Assembly: GCA_038380795.1 (NCBI GenBank)
Contig: CM076266.1
Span: 42,988,425-43,052,424 of the forward strand
DNA: 64,000 nt
Origin: Pyrocephalus nanus
Lineage: Eukaryota; Chordata; Aves; Passeriformes; Tyrannidae
Reading direction: 5' to 3'
Below the pieces are notes generated by a model. It had not been told where the DNA came from and made no database searches. It was given only the letters and a program-made list of their open reading frames with translations. Made by a program: the position numbers and the translations under genes. This document shows positions 49,156 to 62,060 of the stretch, in pieces. The first letter of the stretch is position 1. Each line of letters opens with the position of its first letter.

Positions 49156-51055
49156 AATTTTATTTAGGGCTTTTTAAAGCTCCTCTATGAAATAAAAGTC
49201 TGGTATGTTCTCTGTCTTCCAAAAGCTCTAAAAATTGTCATGGAATGCATATTCTCTCAGACTGGTTATTCAAATTTTATTTTCTTTTTTTGAGGTCTGT
49301 GAAGTACAATGGCTTCCCATTAACTTCACAATGTGGATATATATTTTAAATCAAGAGCCAAGTATTGTGTGATCCAGTCTACCAAAATCCCAGTTGGGCA
49401 CTAAGAAGAATTGCAGGCATAGAACATAAATACCAGGCAAAAATCCAGACAGTTAATCTTGTGTATATAAAATCATTAAGCACTACAAAGTATTCAGAAT
49501 TGCCCAGGTATTCAACTTAAGTCATTGTGGGTTTTTTTTTTGGTTTTAGGGTGGGTTTTTTACTGCCACTTTAGAGAGAGAGACATGTACAGTCTGTTCT
49601 GATCCAAATTTGAGCAGATAGTTTAAATATTAAAATTTCTCAGAAAACATCAACTTTTTAGGGCTTCAGTTGGTCATTGAATAGAAAAAGGGGATCTTCT
49701 TCCTGCTACTTTAATTTCCTGCTAAATTAATAGCTGGAAATAGTTGTCTTTTTTCTAACTAATTTTAATGTTTGAAGCAATTCCATCTGTTTTATTCTCA
49801 CCTTAGACCAACCAAGATGTTGCTGCCTTTTGGGGGAGTCTGAGGGAGTGTTTATGTTGCATTCAAAGTCAGCCACACAGATGTAGATGAGCCCCGGAGT
49901 GACTTACAGCAAACAGCCTGGTAAGGTTCAATTCTGTTGCCATCGATCGAGGAAGGACCCACTTAATTTAGTCATGAAGGGCTTTGTTTCAAAGGTTTTC
50001 AAAGATATTTAACTCTCACTGACAGCATATAAAACATTACATGTTTTAGAGAGGCCTGTTAACTTGATCCCAGAAGGCACTTTTGCATTTTATTCCCTTA
50101 ATATTCAATTTCCAGGATTTCTAGTGCTGCTGAGCACTGTGAAAGTGTCATCCATTTGCTTTTGTTAATGAAGCATATGTGGGATATTTTTTTGGTAATA
50201 AAAGTTTGAAAGCCAATGGGAAAGCGTTGATTTTGTTTGTGACAAAAGTTTCTTTATAGGTAAAGCAATAGTATACAATTAAGAAGCTTATGTAATAGTG
50301 TCTAAACTATATAAAATTATTATTATTTAAATCAAGTATAAAAAATACTCGACATGTCATCAGTTAAACATTAGAATCTTTAGTGAGTTTTGTTAAATTG
50401 AATTGCATTGACCTGAGATCTGTCAAAGACTATGAGGGGAAAAATTAATTTACTACCAATACATAGTGCAAAAACAAGTTGAATCTGATATGATGGAAGA
50501 AAAAATATTTCAAATAATCTTATTTTAAAATAGCAGTCAGTATAATCTTGATGAAAAAAGTTATTAAGACCTGTACACTGGGAGTAGTTCTAAAAACGCT
50601 TTATTTATTCCTAAAACCTAGCTTTTTATGGAAAAAAATGACACTAAAATAGTCCATGAAAAGCATGAGGGTTTTTCCCCTAGTAGCTCACAGATGGATA
50701 ATTCATTAATCAGTTCTTAAAATAAGAAGACAGATTTTATTCCTTTTAATTATTATGTATCTCTCATGGTAGCTCCTATTTAGGACCATGTTAAAACTTG
50801 AAGAGGTGCAAGAATAAAACTCCCTTTCCTCTGCCCTTTTCCCCATCTAATGACTGGGAAAATGTTTTCTGAAGGAGCTTCTAGAAACTCTTCCAAGATA
50901 AACAATTGCCAAAAGAATATTAAATGTTTGGAGGAATTTTAAAAAGAGGGATTAACACTCTAAACTTTGCTTTAGGGACAAATCTGACTGTGTTTGAGTC
51001 TCCTTATGTAACTTAACAGTATGACCTTGTCATACAACACAGTTGCTCATCAATC

Positions 51056-51072
51056 AAAAAAAAAAAAAAAAA
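51056..51072. repeat. Poly-A tract (17 A)
   Basis: Simple run followed by GGAGAAGGAAGAG. Confidence 0.93.
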
Positions 51073-52090
51073 GGAGAAGGAAGAGACTTGTCTTAGAAGT
51101 CTGCTTTGTGTTAGCTACTTTTCATCTAGTGCTTTTCCAGGAAAAATTGTAGCAGTGGATCACTATTTGGTTATTTAAAGCATAAAATATTTTGCAATCT
51201 TAGTGGGTCCTAATGTTGAAATGTTAATGTCTTCTTCCTTTTCACCTTCTCAGTGCTTTTAGAGTTGTAGGATATGTTAGACACAAAAGGCTTTCACATT
51301 TAGGAGAAGAAAAGGATCTAGAAAGACACTTGACTAAACGCAGACAATATGAATTTATTTTTTTGGTTCACTCCCACCCATGTGAGTTAATTCATCTGTG
51401 CTTTGTCTGAGTTGATCTATCCTCATACACTCAACTCTTGACTTAGTCGTGTACTGACAACCAACTTTGTATTCAAATACAGGCATTGAGCTGACTTCAT
51501 AACCCTACTGAGATCACAAAAGCCAAATGTGCCCACATTAAGCGAGACAGTGATGAAGCCTTGTAACAACTCAAGCACAAAACCAACTAGGCCAGGTGAG
51601 AAACTGTCCAATACTTTTCCCTGGATTTTAAGAGGGAAGAGGGAGGAAGGAAAGAGCAGAGCCATGTGAAACTGGCCCAGTGACCAGGGCCTGCAGCTGT
51701 GTCAACACCACACTGTAGCTGCCAAATGTCTCTGTGACTGCAGAGAGCAGCTTTTATTCCATCTGGGAATAAGGAGCTATTTTTCACAAACATTGCCTTC
51801 CTTTTAATAAATGAGATATACTGGGATCTGTTTTAATGGTCTAATGGACTTAAAATTACTCTTTGCAGCCAAATGATAGTCCTGTTTTGAAGTCCACTGG
51901 GGCCAATGCAGACATATTGCACATGTAAATGAAATGACACTTCAGAGCAATGAAGCATCTGTAGAAGACACCACTGTCACTGTGCTTCTTTAATGCCTTC
52001 TCCACATATCTCACGAGTGAACTAAAGTTAAATAACATGCAGCAGAGGACATTCTGGCAAGTTTGTACCAGATTACCTACTAACACAGTC

Positions 52091-52295
52091 GTAGAATCAT
52101 TCAACAGCCCAGACTGGAAGGGACGTTAAAAGATCATTTGGTCCAACCTTTCATTGGAAAGAGACTCTAAATGAGATGACATAGCACTCTGTCCCACTGC
52201 ACCTTGAAAACTTCCAGTGACAGGTACTCTATAGCAGCCCTGAGTAGCTTGTTCTGTTATGGATTGTTCTCACTGTAAAAAATTCCTTCTTTTAT
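52091..52295 (-). mobile_element. CR1 LINE 3'-end fragment
   Basis: GTAGAATCATTCAACAGCCC and AGACTGGAAGGGACGTTAAA, then GATCATTTGGTCCAACCTTT, TGAAAACTTCCAGTGACAGG and CACTGTAAAAAATTCCTTCT follow the complement of the CR1 3' region in order. Sense is minus. Divergence is intermediate and the 5' part is lost. Confidence 0.9.
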
Positions 52296-53508
52296 AAAAA
52301 TGAATTATGTGAATGTCTTCATCCAAATTCATATAGCTGCCATAACAGATGAAACAGAAGGGAATTAGGCTCAATGCCCACTATTATTCTTGAGTCAGTA
52401 GAATCAAGAATAACCTAATCATCTAGATCTCTGTTCCTGTAATGTCCACTCCCACAATGCTTAGTGATGGTTGTCAGATAATTAGGGATACCACGCACTT
52501 AGTGGATTCAAGCCTGATTTTAAACAAGCCTATATCAAAACTATGTTACTTTCTAAGAGAAGTAAAAAATTTCCTTTCAATCAGCTCTGTGTAACCTTAA
52601 TCATTTGTCAGGATAACCTAGTGCATATGTTTGTGTGTTTTCCCACAAAAATTAAGAGACCACATATGAAATTACTTTTGTTGGTCTTAGTGAAAAACTA
52701 GTTAGTTGGTTTCATTTGGTTTTGTGGAGTTTTTTGTTTTTCAGAGAAAGATATTTGTACAGTACTGCAATGGGATCAATATAAGGAATTTCTATCTTTT
52801 TCATCTACCACATCTATGCAATGAAGGAGGCACACTCCAGCCCTATGTCCTTTTTTTTTTTTTTTTTGGGTGTCAATTCTTTGACTGCTAAACAAGCATT
52901 CCACTTGTCTCCTTTCTTTTAGAAAGAAGATGGTAGCCCTTTTGGCATAGTTTTCATCCAGCTATTGGCATCCATTGCTGGAGAGCCCCAATAAAGACCA
53001 TGTTTCCAGGCTTTTTAGTTACCTACTCAGGGACCGATGGAAGGAGTTGCATGACAAGCTGCATGTGGGGCACAGGCACTCAGAGCAAAAGGACAGAGTT
53101 TGAGCAGTGGTTTGTGCTACAAGAGCAGCTCACTCAATGCTTTATAAATCATCTAGAACTGCACTTTGGGATTCACTGATGTACACCATGGAACTGGTTG
53201 GATGTATTTCTATGTAAAAGCTTTTTTAAATTGTCCTTTAAGAAAATAAATACTTTGAAATTTGGTTTGCCTTTATTTTTTGTGGGCATTTGATATCAGC
53301 TTAGAATGGGTAGAATATCTAGGTATGTAGAATAGAGATTTTTCATTTGATGAAGACTTCATCTGAATTGCAAGGGAACGGTTTTGGAGGAAATATTAAA
53401 ATGGTTCTATTCTGAGGACCAAAATAGAAATATTTTTTTTAAAGTGATATAAATGTTTTCAAGGGTAGGAAACTAGATATTTCAACTTAAGTTCAGATTT
53501 TCCTGTCT

Positions 53509-53542
53509 AAAAAACAAACCAAACCAACCAACCAAACAAAAC
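53509..53542. repeat. (CAAA)n/(CCAA)n low-complexity tract
   Basis: AAAAAACAAACCAAACCAAC continues as CAACCAAACAAAAC. It is an imperfect tetranucleotide repeat. Confidence 0.88.
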
Positions 53543-55936
53543 ACTAAAAAGCAAACACAAAAAACCTCAAGCAACAACCTCTTTCCTGAGTTTCTTATTG
53601 CTACTATACAAATTTTGGTGTATTTTTTTAAAAGCACATATTTTAATTAAAAAAAATGCTTGTTTTCATTTAGAAAGCATGCAACTATATTGACTCAAAA
53701 TACCTAATAACAATGAATCTGCTTTGCACAATAATAACTTAAAAAAACTCTCATAATTAGTGTTCTTCATTTTATCTTTCACTTATAATGCTCTGAAGCC
53801 AATTTATAGATTACTAAATATTAAAAGACCTAAATCAGCAAGTCAGAAATTTGGCTTTAATGATGGACTAAATTTCCTGTGTTATATCCAGCAAAGAATT
53901 GGTAATGAAGCACAGAGTGTTTCACAAATACATACATACTTCATAGGATTGTCTGTCAGTGCATGTGGAAGAGATAAAAGTACTCTGGAAGAAGTTCAAA
54001 GGAAATATCCTAGTAACTATGGAAACAAAAGCCCTTCTGCCCTATGTTGTGAAGAAAAAAAGATTAAGTTAGACTAAATGAACATCTTCTTTTTAGTACC
54101 AGTTTGGCTGAGACATATTGGTCTTGCAGAGATGATGAGGCTTTAAAAGAGATAATGATGAGATATCTCCATAAAACTCCAAATGCTTTTCTTATGACCT
54201 GGGGACAGCCTTGAAACAAGAACCTTAAAGCATCATTCACACACATGTGATTGAAATCAAGCTCCATTTCAGAAAAGCTCTTCCTTACACTTGGCTGGAA
54301 TTCCAGATTTTGTGCCAAATATGGGAATCAGTCATTTCAATTTTACTATCGCTCAGTCTCTAGACTTTTTAATAATAAATAAATAAATGAACTTCATAAG
54401 TTCAGTATTGCAGAAATTACAACTCTGAGTCAACAAATGAGAAACATGAGCATCTGTATTCTAGTCCTTACATAAACCTTTGGATAACAGTTTATTATAA
54501 TATACATAACCTAATAATAGTTACATAAAGAGGATAATATAAAATAATGTTAAAAAAGGACTGGAGTAATTCAGTGTGAGATTTATAAAAGAATTCTGGT
54601 CCATCTAATCTTCTTCAACCATTTCACCACTGTAATAGCAATGGGCAGGAAAAGCATAACACAACATTATATATTCCATGCTAATATGAAACATCTTTTA
54701 TTAATATTATTTGTTACATAAAAAAATTCAAGTTTTCCTTATATTTTTGACTCATATGTCTCTTCTACGTTCATCCCTGCTCATTTATTTATATATTTTT
54801 CTTTTATTCTGAAAAAGTGTGTGTGTGCAACCTTGTTCACTTTTGACCATTTGAGAATTTTTATCCTTTAGCTTAGTATTTCTTAACTTTGTGTTTTCAT
54901 GAGGTTATCAACTGAGGTTATATGTTGTATTATAAAGTGAATTAATTGCTTTTGCATTTACTGCACCTAAGTACTTTGAAGTACTTAGTACTTTATCTCT
55001 GTATTAATAGTTGTGTAAAAAAATACATTTAATGTGAATTGCAAGATGTATCTGTAGACTCATCTATTCTGTATTTTAAAATTACACTAACTTTTTTAAG
55101 CTGAAAGGATTCATGCCAAATTTTGAGCATTTTCTTTCTATCCACCAAGTATTATGAATGCTTTCTCTACAGGTAACATTTTACATGCAAGTGTTATAGA
55201 GATTTTTCCTTTCTGCTGTCTCTTCAAGTTTCTTACAAAGTCCATAAAGTCTTAAAGCTCTGTGAAAATTGAAATGACTCATCTGAGGCAGTTCAAGACA
55301 CAGTTTTGCAAGAGAGGTCTAAAGTACAACTTGCATTTTTCGGTTCTGCATTATGACTTACAGCATGCCAGCTGTAGTCTCACTCAGAATGAATAGAGTT
55401 TACTGTAGGAAATATGTAACAGTAGGATTTATTTATCTTTATCAGAAAGGCTTTTAATTTAGCTGGCAACAATGCCTTGCCAGGGAAAGTTCCTCAAAGC
55501 ACTTTACTCAGATTTCAATAACTAACTGATGAGGCTTGGTTACCATCTTTTCCATATGTTAGGAACAGAATTTAAGATAGCAATGAAATTGTTAGACTGC
55601 TGTATTCGAAAATGTAAACAAAGGTATTATTCTTTTCTGTTTTATTCACACTTAGTTAACCCCTGCCCCAAAAAACTAAGCAAACCAAAAAGCCCTCCAC
55701 AGGCATACCTTTCTGGTCTTGTTCTCTGTCCTTAGCTCTTCCCTACCTAAAGTGAGAACTGTTGCAATTACTGACCTTCTGCAGAAGACTTGGAAATTGA
55801 TAACTCAGCAGACATAATGAATAGCTTTTCCCAATTTGGGTCTGTGGCCCTAGGCAGAGATAAAGCTCTGAGATCATCCCATTCTCCTTTTCTACTACAT
55901 AATTATTTCTGCTACAGCAGCACCTTGGAGCTTTAA

Positions 55937-56527
55937 TCAAGCCTGAGATTCCTTGATGCTACAGAGCATACAATTACAGAATAAAAAAAAGGTCTTTGCC
56001 TGAGTGCACTGATGCACAGAGTAGTAAAAAGAGAGACATGAGATGGGTAGAGATTGATGCAGAAACAAAATTAAAAGAGAAGTGATATTAGACAACCCAT
56101 GACAGTCAGAGGTCTCCCTGTGTACATGTTCAGGTTTTTGCACTGCAGAGGTTAAGTTTTGCAGGCCAGCTTGCAGAAGAAGAAAGAAGTTACTTTTCAA
56201 ACCTTTATGGGGAGCTGCTCTCCAGTGGCTGTGTGGGCGAAGGCCGTGATTGCTCTTGCAGCTCTCTGCAATAGCAAAGCACTTGTAACTGTTCCAAAAT
56301 CCTGTCGTGCTGCTTTGATGGTTGGTTTCCTTAGCAAGGGGTGCTTGAAAAGCAGAGCTATTTGTAATGTGTTTCCTACATTGCAGGACTTGAAGAAAGA
56401 AATGTCTCAATTTGCAATTTGCATTTAAAAATTTACTACACTTTTGAACTGTTCTTAAACAGCTTAGTATCCTAACACAGAGTGTTGGCTCTGTTACACA
56501 CAAGATGGTGTCTAAAAGCACAAGCAA
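55937..56527 (-). CDS. Unrecognised 196-codon open frame
   Basis: The longest open frame in the window. It begins MLVLLDTILCVTEPTLCVRI and ends IKESQA. It is rich in Leu, Ser, Cys and His, with a hydrophobic segment near residues 149-172 (TSLLILFLHQSLPISCLSFY and following). There is no signal peptide pattern I trust, no zinc-finger spacing and no known domain. The opposite strand is also open at 56159-56428 (89 codons). The local sequence is somewhat GC-richer than the flanks, which lengthens chance frames. No TATA box, splice-site pair or poly-A signal clearly belongs to it. A chance frame is more likely than a gene, but a lineage-specific transcript or a decayed coding segment cannot be excluded. 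Confidence 0.15.
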   Translation of the reverse strand: MLVLLDTILCVTEPTLCVRILSCLRTVQKCSKFLNANCKLRHFFLQVLQCRKHITNSSAFQAPLAKETNHQSSTTGFWNSYKCFAIAESCKSNHGLRPHSHWRAAPHKGLKSNFFLLLQAGLQNLTSAVQKPEHVHRETSDCHGLSNITSLLILFLHQSLPISCLSFYYSVHQCTQAKTFFLFCNCMLCSIKESQA

Positions 56528-58089
56528 TGTATTTCAAAATGAAAACTAATTGCCAGCATAAAATTCTGCTTTTTTATCTATACTTTTCTTGTAAGTATAT
56601 CTCTGCACACTTTGAGAGCCTGTGAATATTATTGTGTTCATAATTATTCTTCCATGCAATTTCTTAAATACAGGAAGTGAAGTTCTTAGAAGATAATTAC
56701 ATTTTTAAATTGACAGAAGAGCCCCTCTGACAAAATTAAAGTTATTTGAATATGCAACAGGATCACAATAATTCTTGTGAGGATTTAAAGGTAAATGGAT
56801 TGAGGAGGGTGAGAAAGCTTGTTCTGAAATTGCTACTGTGATTTCAGAGAACCCACAGAGTGTCCCCATCCAGACAGTGTCACAAATCTCTGCTTTAGTT
56901 TGAGTAATCTCAATTAACCAACAGCAGTGCACTGGGGAAGTGAACTTGTCTTCAATATCAAAACAGAGGATAAAAATAATCTGTGCTTTTTCCAGAGCTG
57001 TTTCTTGCCCTTTATTCCAGCTGACTGCTTCTATTTTCACTTAAAGCTTTAGTGCCAGCTGTGCTATTTCTACATGAAGAAATGGCCACGGAAAACTAGA
57101 CTTGATCTTTACATTTTTAGAGAGATATCTAATAGTCTTACTCTACTATTTCTTTTAAGTTCTATTCTAAGTCATAGTACAGAAAAGTTCTATTATATGA
57201 CCTGATGACATAGCTGTAACTTGGAACACTTTTTCTGCACCATGTTCTCTCACAAGTGTTTTTGCTTCATGTTGCAATTTATAACCATGATAATATCTAT
57301 GAAGGCTATGCTTCTACTCCTCTCAAATCAGTATCAAGTTAGAAAAGAGTCTTTTCAACTTCTTTCTCAACTAGTCACTATGCTGTTTTAAAGTAATTTT
57401 ATGTCCCAATGAGGGAGTTGGTATTAACAGGGAAGTTAAACAAGATGATATCATAGTAAGTTATTTCAGACAGCTTCTTTCTTAACATCTGTTTTTGTCT
57501 AAGTGGCTTCCAGGGAAATAGGTTGCTCTAAGGTGAGTGCAAAGATGGTGGGGTAACTATCAAGAGAGTAGGAATCAGTTGCTATTTGTCCTATTGGAAT
57601 GATGTGTTGATTGAAGGTTTTCATTGATCTTTGAGTCTGGAATGGTTCTGTATTTCAGCAAGGGCCAATAGAATAAATTATATGTTTGCTGAACTGTCCA
57701 GTAGGTGAATAGTAGCTTCAAATTTCTTGGAAGATTTTTGATTCAAAAGGTCTTAGTAAACTGAAGAAATAATAATAGTTGATAGTAGGAGTAGTAGTAG
57801 CAGTAGTATAATTAGTAATATTGTTGAAATTTCTGTTTTATGTTTCCTTTTAAATATGTGCAAAGTTCTGTCCTTGGTAGGAATACTCAAATGTGAAAAC
57901 ACAGGTTGGGGAATTACTCTTAAGTAGTACTAGTTCCTGAGAAAACAATGCCGCTTACTGTGAATTATAACTGAATGGGAACCAAAAATCTGAGACTGCT
58001 ATTAAACAAAACATTTTAGGAACTGGATAAAGAACACAATTTTTAATGCATTCAGTGCAACATATCTATTCTACCTAGTACTGTAGTAT

Positions 58090-58385
58090 TAGTAGCAGCT
58101 GGAGTATTTTGTCCTCTTTTGGGTATCACACTGGAGAAATACCATTGGAATTTTTACAGAAGAGAACAGTGAAACTTATTGCAAATTTTGAAAACAGATT
58201 AGATGAAAAGCTGAAAGAAGTGGTTGTTCAGTTTGGGGAAAAAAGCCCCTACAAAGTGACAGAAGTCTTCCAATATCTCTGTGTTATCAACAAATATGAA
58301 AGGAGCACAATATTTTCTCTTCATTCTGGTTCTGAGGAGGAATAAATAACAGGAAGCACAACACTAAAAAAGGACAGATTCAAGC
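58090..58385 (+). mobile_element. Ancient CR1 ORF2 fragment
   Basis: GCTGGAGTATTTTGTCCTCT and TTTGGGTATCACACTGGAGA correspond to the CR1 'ctggagtactgtgtccagttctgggcaccacac' stretch. CAGAAGTCTTCCAATATCTC and TGAGGAGGAATAAATAACAG, GAAGCACAACAC and GGACAGATTCAAGC follow later CR1 phrases in the right order. The 78-codon frame 58109-58345 is what is left of the coding strand and is not a gene. It is heavily decayed, so its age is similar to the 37.8-kb copy. Confidence 0.6.
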
Positions 58386-60910
58386 AGTTTAGCTAAGCAT
58401 CAAATATAAGAGTAGGGGCAGTGAAGAATGGAAACAAGATGAATGTTTAACTGACAGTTTAAATCAATTGGAGAAATACACTGTGAAGGGTTTAGAAATA
58501 ATTAATTCTGTCATGGAACAGGAGTTTGGTCTGGATAAGTTTACAGTGTGCTTTTCACCCTTGTTTTCTTTTGTATTCCATGTTGTATAAAAAATAAAGG
58601 TAACTCTTTAGCATAATCTCTGAATTTACTTATATAAGACTAACCAGAGGAGAGTAAAAGACAAAGCTAGGAGAAGATATCTTTTTTTCATTTTAAACAG
58701 GAAGTGTAGTTCGAGGAAAATTTGTTTAGTTGAATGATAACTATGAAATCTGAATGAAATGGAGTAAAATGACATGGATTCTCTACAAAAAATTAAAGAT
58801 GAATTTACAGCAGCAATGCAGGATCTAAGTACAGAATAGCTGTTGCATTCTAAAAGTAGGTTAGCTAGCTTTTTTCACTTATAAAATTCATTGGGAATGT
58901 CATTGTACTATAGAGATATAACGTAAGGTTTGGTCCATATTGCTGCACAATTCTTTAAGGATAAACATAAAAAAAAAATGCTTAAAATTGGGAACTAACT
59001 AGCAGAAGGAGAAAACCATAGAACTACATTGAATATGCCAGTGAAAAATCACAGAAAATTCTGTGAAAATAATTATATTGTAATGTCTGTCCCAAAAATA
59101 TATGATACTAAAGTGCTGAAAAAACAGCCTGTACTTGCTTACCAACCAGAAGTAAAATCTGTTCTCTAATGCATGGCTTGCTCATGCACTGCCATATTTC
59201 ATCCTTTCTTCCTCAGCTAATGATATATAGGTCTGTCAGTGGGCTAATGAGGTTTTCTTAGAAAGGATTTTCTCCTTTAATGAAATATGTAAATAAAACA
59301 AATTCAACTGGAAAAACTTCAGCAACCTGTAAATTCTTGGAGAATCAAATAAAGGGCAAAAATTATTTTCAGTTTTTCTTTTCACTGTACTTTAAAACAT
59401 TTGTACAAAGTGAGTAATTATCCTCTGAAGCCCAGATGGACATAGGCAAGCCTGTATGCGCATAGTCAGAGTCTATCCCTATAAATCCCCCAAGTGAAGT
59501 TTGTGAATGTTCGGGAGGAAACCATACATCACTTCAGCAGTACTCAGTGAAGAAAAAGGGGAAAAGAGATTAGCTTTAAACCAATTCCTACAAATGATCC
59601 TTTGGTTTCTCTGGAGAGCCAAAGAAAGAGAGTGCCTTTTCCAGTTTGTTTATTGGCATTAGAACTCCCCAGAGGCTTTCCATCGACACATTCCCAGTTT
59701 GGATCTTCTACAGAAGTTTCACACAAGTGTCAGCCCCAGATGGTGGCTTTGGAAAGGGGGTGATAAGAAGTGAAGACAAATAAATTCTTGAGGAATAGTG
59801 GGCTGCTATCCATTTTTGTTTCTAAACAGGATCTTACTGATTTTTTTTTTTAATGCCTTTTCAGTTCCTTTGCTGCAGGGATAGCTAAAATCAATTGACA
59901 CTGTTTTGCTGATGCTTAACTAAATCAAATTAGAAGTCTTAGGTTTTTGTTGTTTTGCTGGGGGTGGGTAGGGGGGCTGGTATTAGTATCATTGCATGCG
60001 ACTGTTTATTTCCCAGAGAGTTGCAGATAGAAACTAGCAGTTCCACTGGTGATCCCAAGGGGAGGGGAAAGGAAAAGAAATTAAAAAATATCTCTATGGA
60101 AAGATCAATGAGTCAGAAAATTTTACTCTAATGGAAATAATTGCAAAGAAAATGTACCTGCGCTCTTAGAGAATGGGATGTGTTTTGTGCCTTGAAGCAT
60201 CAAGTAGAACATATGAAGTCAAATAGCAGGTCAGAGAAAATGTTAAAAGGGAAAGAGATATTGGCTTTTATCTCCTTTAGAGCTAGCCTAGCTTCAGATT
60301 TTCTTGAACGGTGGATTTGCTCTCTAAATGGCATAGACAATCCTAGAGAGTGATAAAACTCTACTCAACTATTTCTTCTCCATAAAGTGACCTGGTACCA
60401 ACCCTATCTCTTATTCAGGAAATCAGGTCCACATGGTTTCAGCTGAATCTGCTCTGTTTCAGTAGTAAGGTCACCAAAGCAACATGTGTCCTAAATCCTT
60501 CATTTTCGCATGCATCACCAAAAGAATTGCAAGAGATGATAATGTGCTATAGTGATGTTACAGGAATGGCAACAGCACTTTATTAGGGACACTAGAATGG
60601 AATGAAAGGACAAGAGGATTATAGCATGCTAGATAACTTCTTATTGTAATATGAAAGAGGAAACTGCCTATCTTGTGGTTTAAATTTGAAAATTTGCTTG
60701 TGCTTAGAAATGCATGTATTACAACTACTATTAAAATTTGGTAAGAAATCAAAGGAGAGAAAATACAGAAATTATTCAAAGACTTTATTATGCTTACCTG
60801 ATCCATAAGTGGAAAGATAATGTTTGAAAAGCTCAATTAAAAATTTTTAATTATCATCTTGGAAATTCTAATTCTAATTATCATCTGTTGAAAACTTCAT
60901 TGCTGCCTCA
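58386..60910. other. Unique AT-rich sequence
   Basis: No gene recognised. Short frames at 59544-59726 and 60141-60353 have no domain. GGGGGTGGGTAGGGGGGCTGG at 59960-59980 is a short G-rich run without clear function. Confidence 0.5.
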
Positions 60911-60970
60911 TATACATATATATATATGTATGTATGTATATATATATATATATCTATATATATCTATATA
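60911..60970. repeat. (TA)n/(TATG)n microsatellite
   Basis: Sixty bases of TA units with TATG and ATCTATATAT interruptions. Probably length-variable. Confidence 0.96.
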
Positions 60971-61798
60971 CTGCTGTTTCTAGTATAACATCAAGTTTCA
61001 CCCTTTGAGTTTTGTAAATTTTTCTGGTCTTCGACGACCCTTTTGCTGTCAACAATCCCATTTCTTTCTCAGTCCAGGAAATTTAATATATCTTGAGCAT
61101 TTGAAACACCATTTCTGTTGAACCACTTTTACCTGCTTAGTTTCAATGTATAGTCAATATTCAGTAGCAGATGTTGGGGATTTTCCCCTTGTATGTGCTT
61201 GAGAACATTCCTAGGCTTCTGGAATATTATTCAAATGTCTAAAGCTAACCACACATTCAAGTTCATTGACTTTGTGATAGCTGGACTCTGTAGAACATGC
61301 AGATTTTCAGAGATCATATTGGTGGAAATTGTACGCTTAATCATGAACAATCTGATTTACACATAATTATTTAATTGTAAAAATTAAAAATTATGCCATG
61401 AAGTAATATTTTCAGATATAGGACAAATGTATGTTTTCTAGCAAAATTTAAAAAGAAAATATTTCTAATTTTTTTTGTTCTACTGATTCCTGCTTCGGTT
61501 TTCAGCTAATTAAAACATGACTGGTGGTTATAAAACAGTATAAGGCACGACGGAAATGACTCATAAAAAATTAAGGGAAATTAAACAATGAAAACCACAA
61601 TGATAGTTTTATGGGTTTCTGCTCAGAGAAAAAGAACCAGAGTATATGAAATAAGTACATAACAAGTAATATCACCAAGGTAGTAAGATATATGTGGTAA
61701 GTCTCTTACTTGCTAGAAATAAGGCACCCTTTCTCTTCTCCTGTGAAGGTATACTTGTATCAAGCTATAATGATGGCACAAAAGTAGAGACAGATATT
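60971..61798. other. AT-rich sequence, nothing recognised
   Basis: No frame of note, no transposon phrase and no repeat beyond short A/T runs. Confidence 0.55.
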
Positions 61799-62060
61799 TC
61801 AGAGATGTCTAAAATGATGCCAAGAAGTGCAAGAATGAGGTTCTGATGCTCTCTCGGTTCTCTCTTGGTCAGAACTGTTCGTACCAGGCACAGCTCCAAG
61901 GAGCCAGGGGGGAACCCTGGCAGTCACATGGGCAGTCACATTTTGGGTGGGTGTAAGGCTGCTGCTCAGGGCTATATGGCAATAGGGCAGAGTGGAGTTG
62001 GTAGCATAGTCTGGCAGTTCTGACGATCTGTCTACCTTACGCAGGGAGCCCATTTGGCTT
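61799..62060. other. GC-richer patch with hairpin
   Basis: This 260-bp stretch is clearly richer in G and C than its neighbours and contains GCCAGGG-GGGAA-CCCTGGC (61903-61921), a perfect 7-bp GC stem, and a doubled CAGTCACAT. The minus strand is open for 84 codons (61799-62053), with no known domain. It could be a decayed LTR or retrotransposon piece, an exon, or a regulatory patch. I cannot decide. Confidence 0.3.

Larger units (their letters stand above)
44238..52090. other. Unique AT-rich sequence with simple repeats
   Basis: No recognised gene. Frame 44315-44611 (plus, 98 codons) and the overlapping frames 47976-48281 have no domain. A dense motif cluster at 46440-46680, homopolymers at 48316, 49121 and 51056, and a 15-bp double repeat at 48102 are listed separately. 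A weak CR1-like phrase at 47451-47474 was not accepted. Confidence 0.5.
52296..58089. other. AT-rich sequence with one long frame
   Basis: No recognised gene. Poly-T (17 T) lies at 52851-52867 and a CAAACCAA-type tract at 53509-53542. Plus frame 53760-54077 (105 codons) and minus frame 56705-57040 (111 codons) lack domains. The 196-codon minus frame is listed separately. A GTA/AGT trinucleotide patch lies at 57784-57808. Confidence 0.5.

Noticed and set aside
58109..58345. 78-codon plus frame that looks hydrophilic and protein-like
   Set aside because: Explained by decayed CR1 ORF2 sequence in the same orientation.
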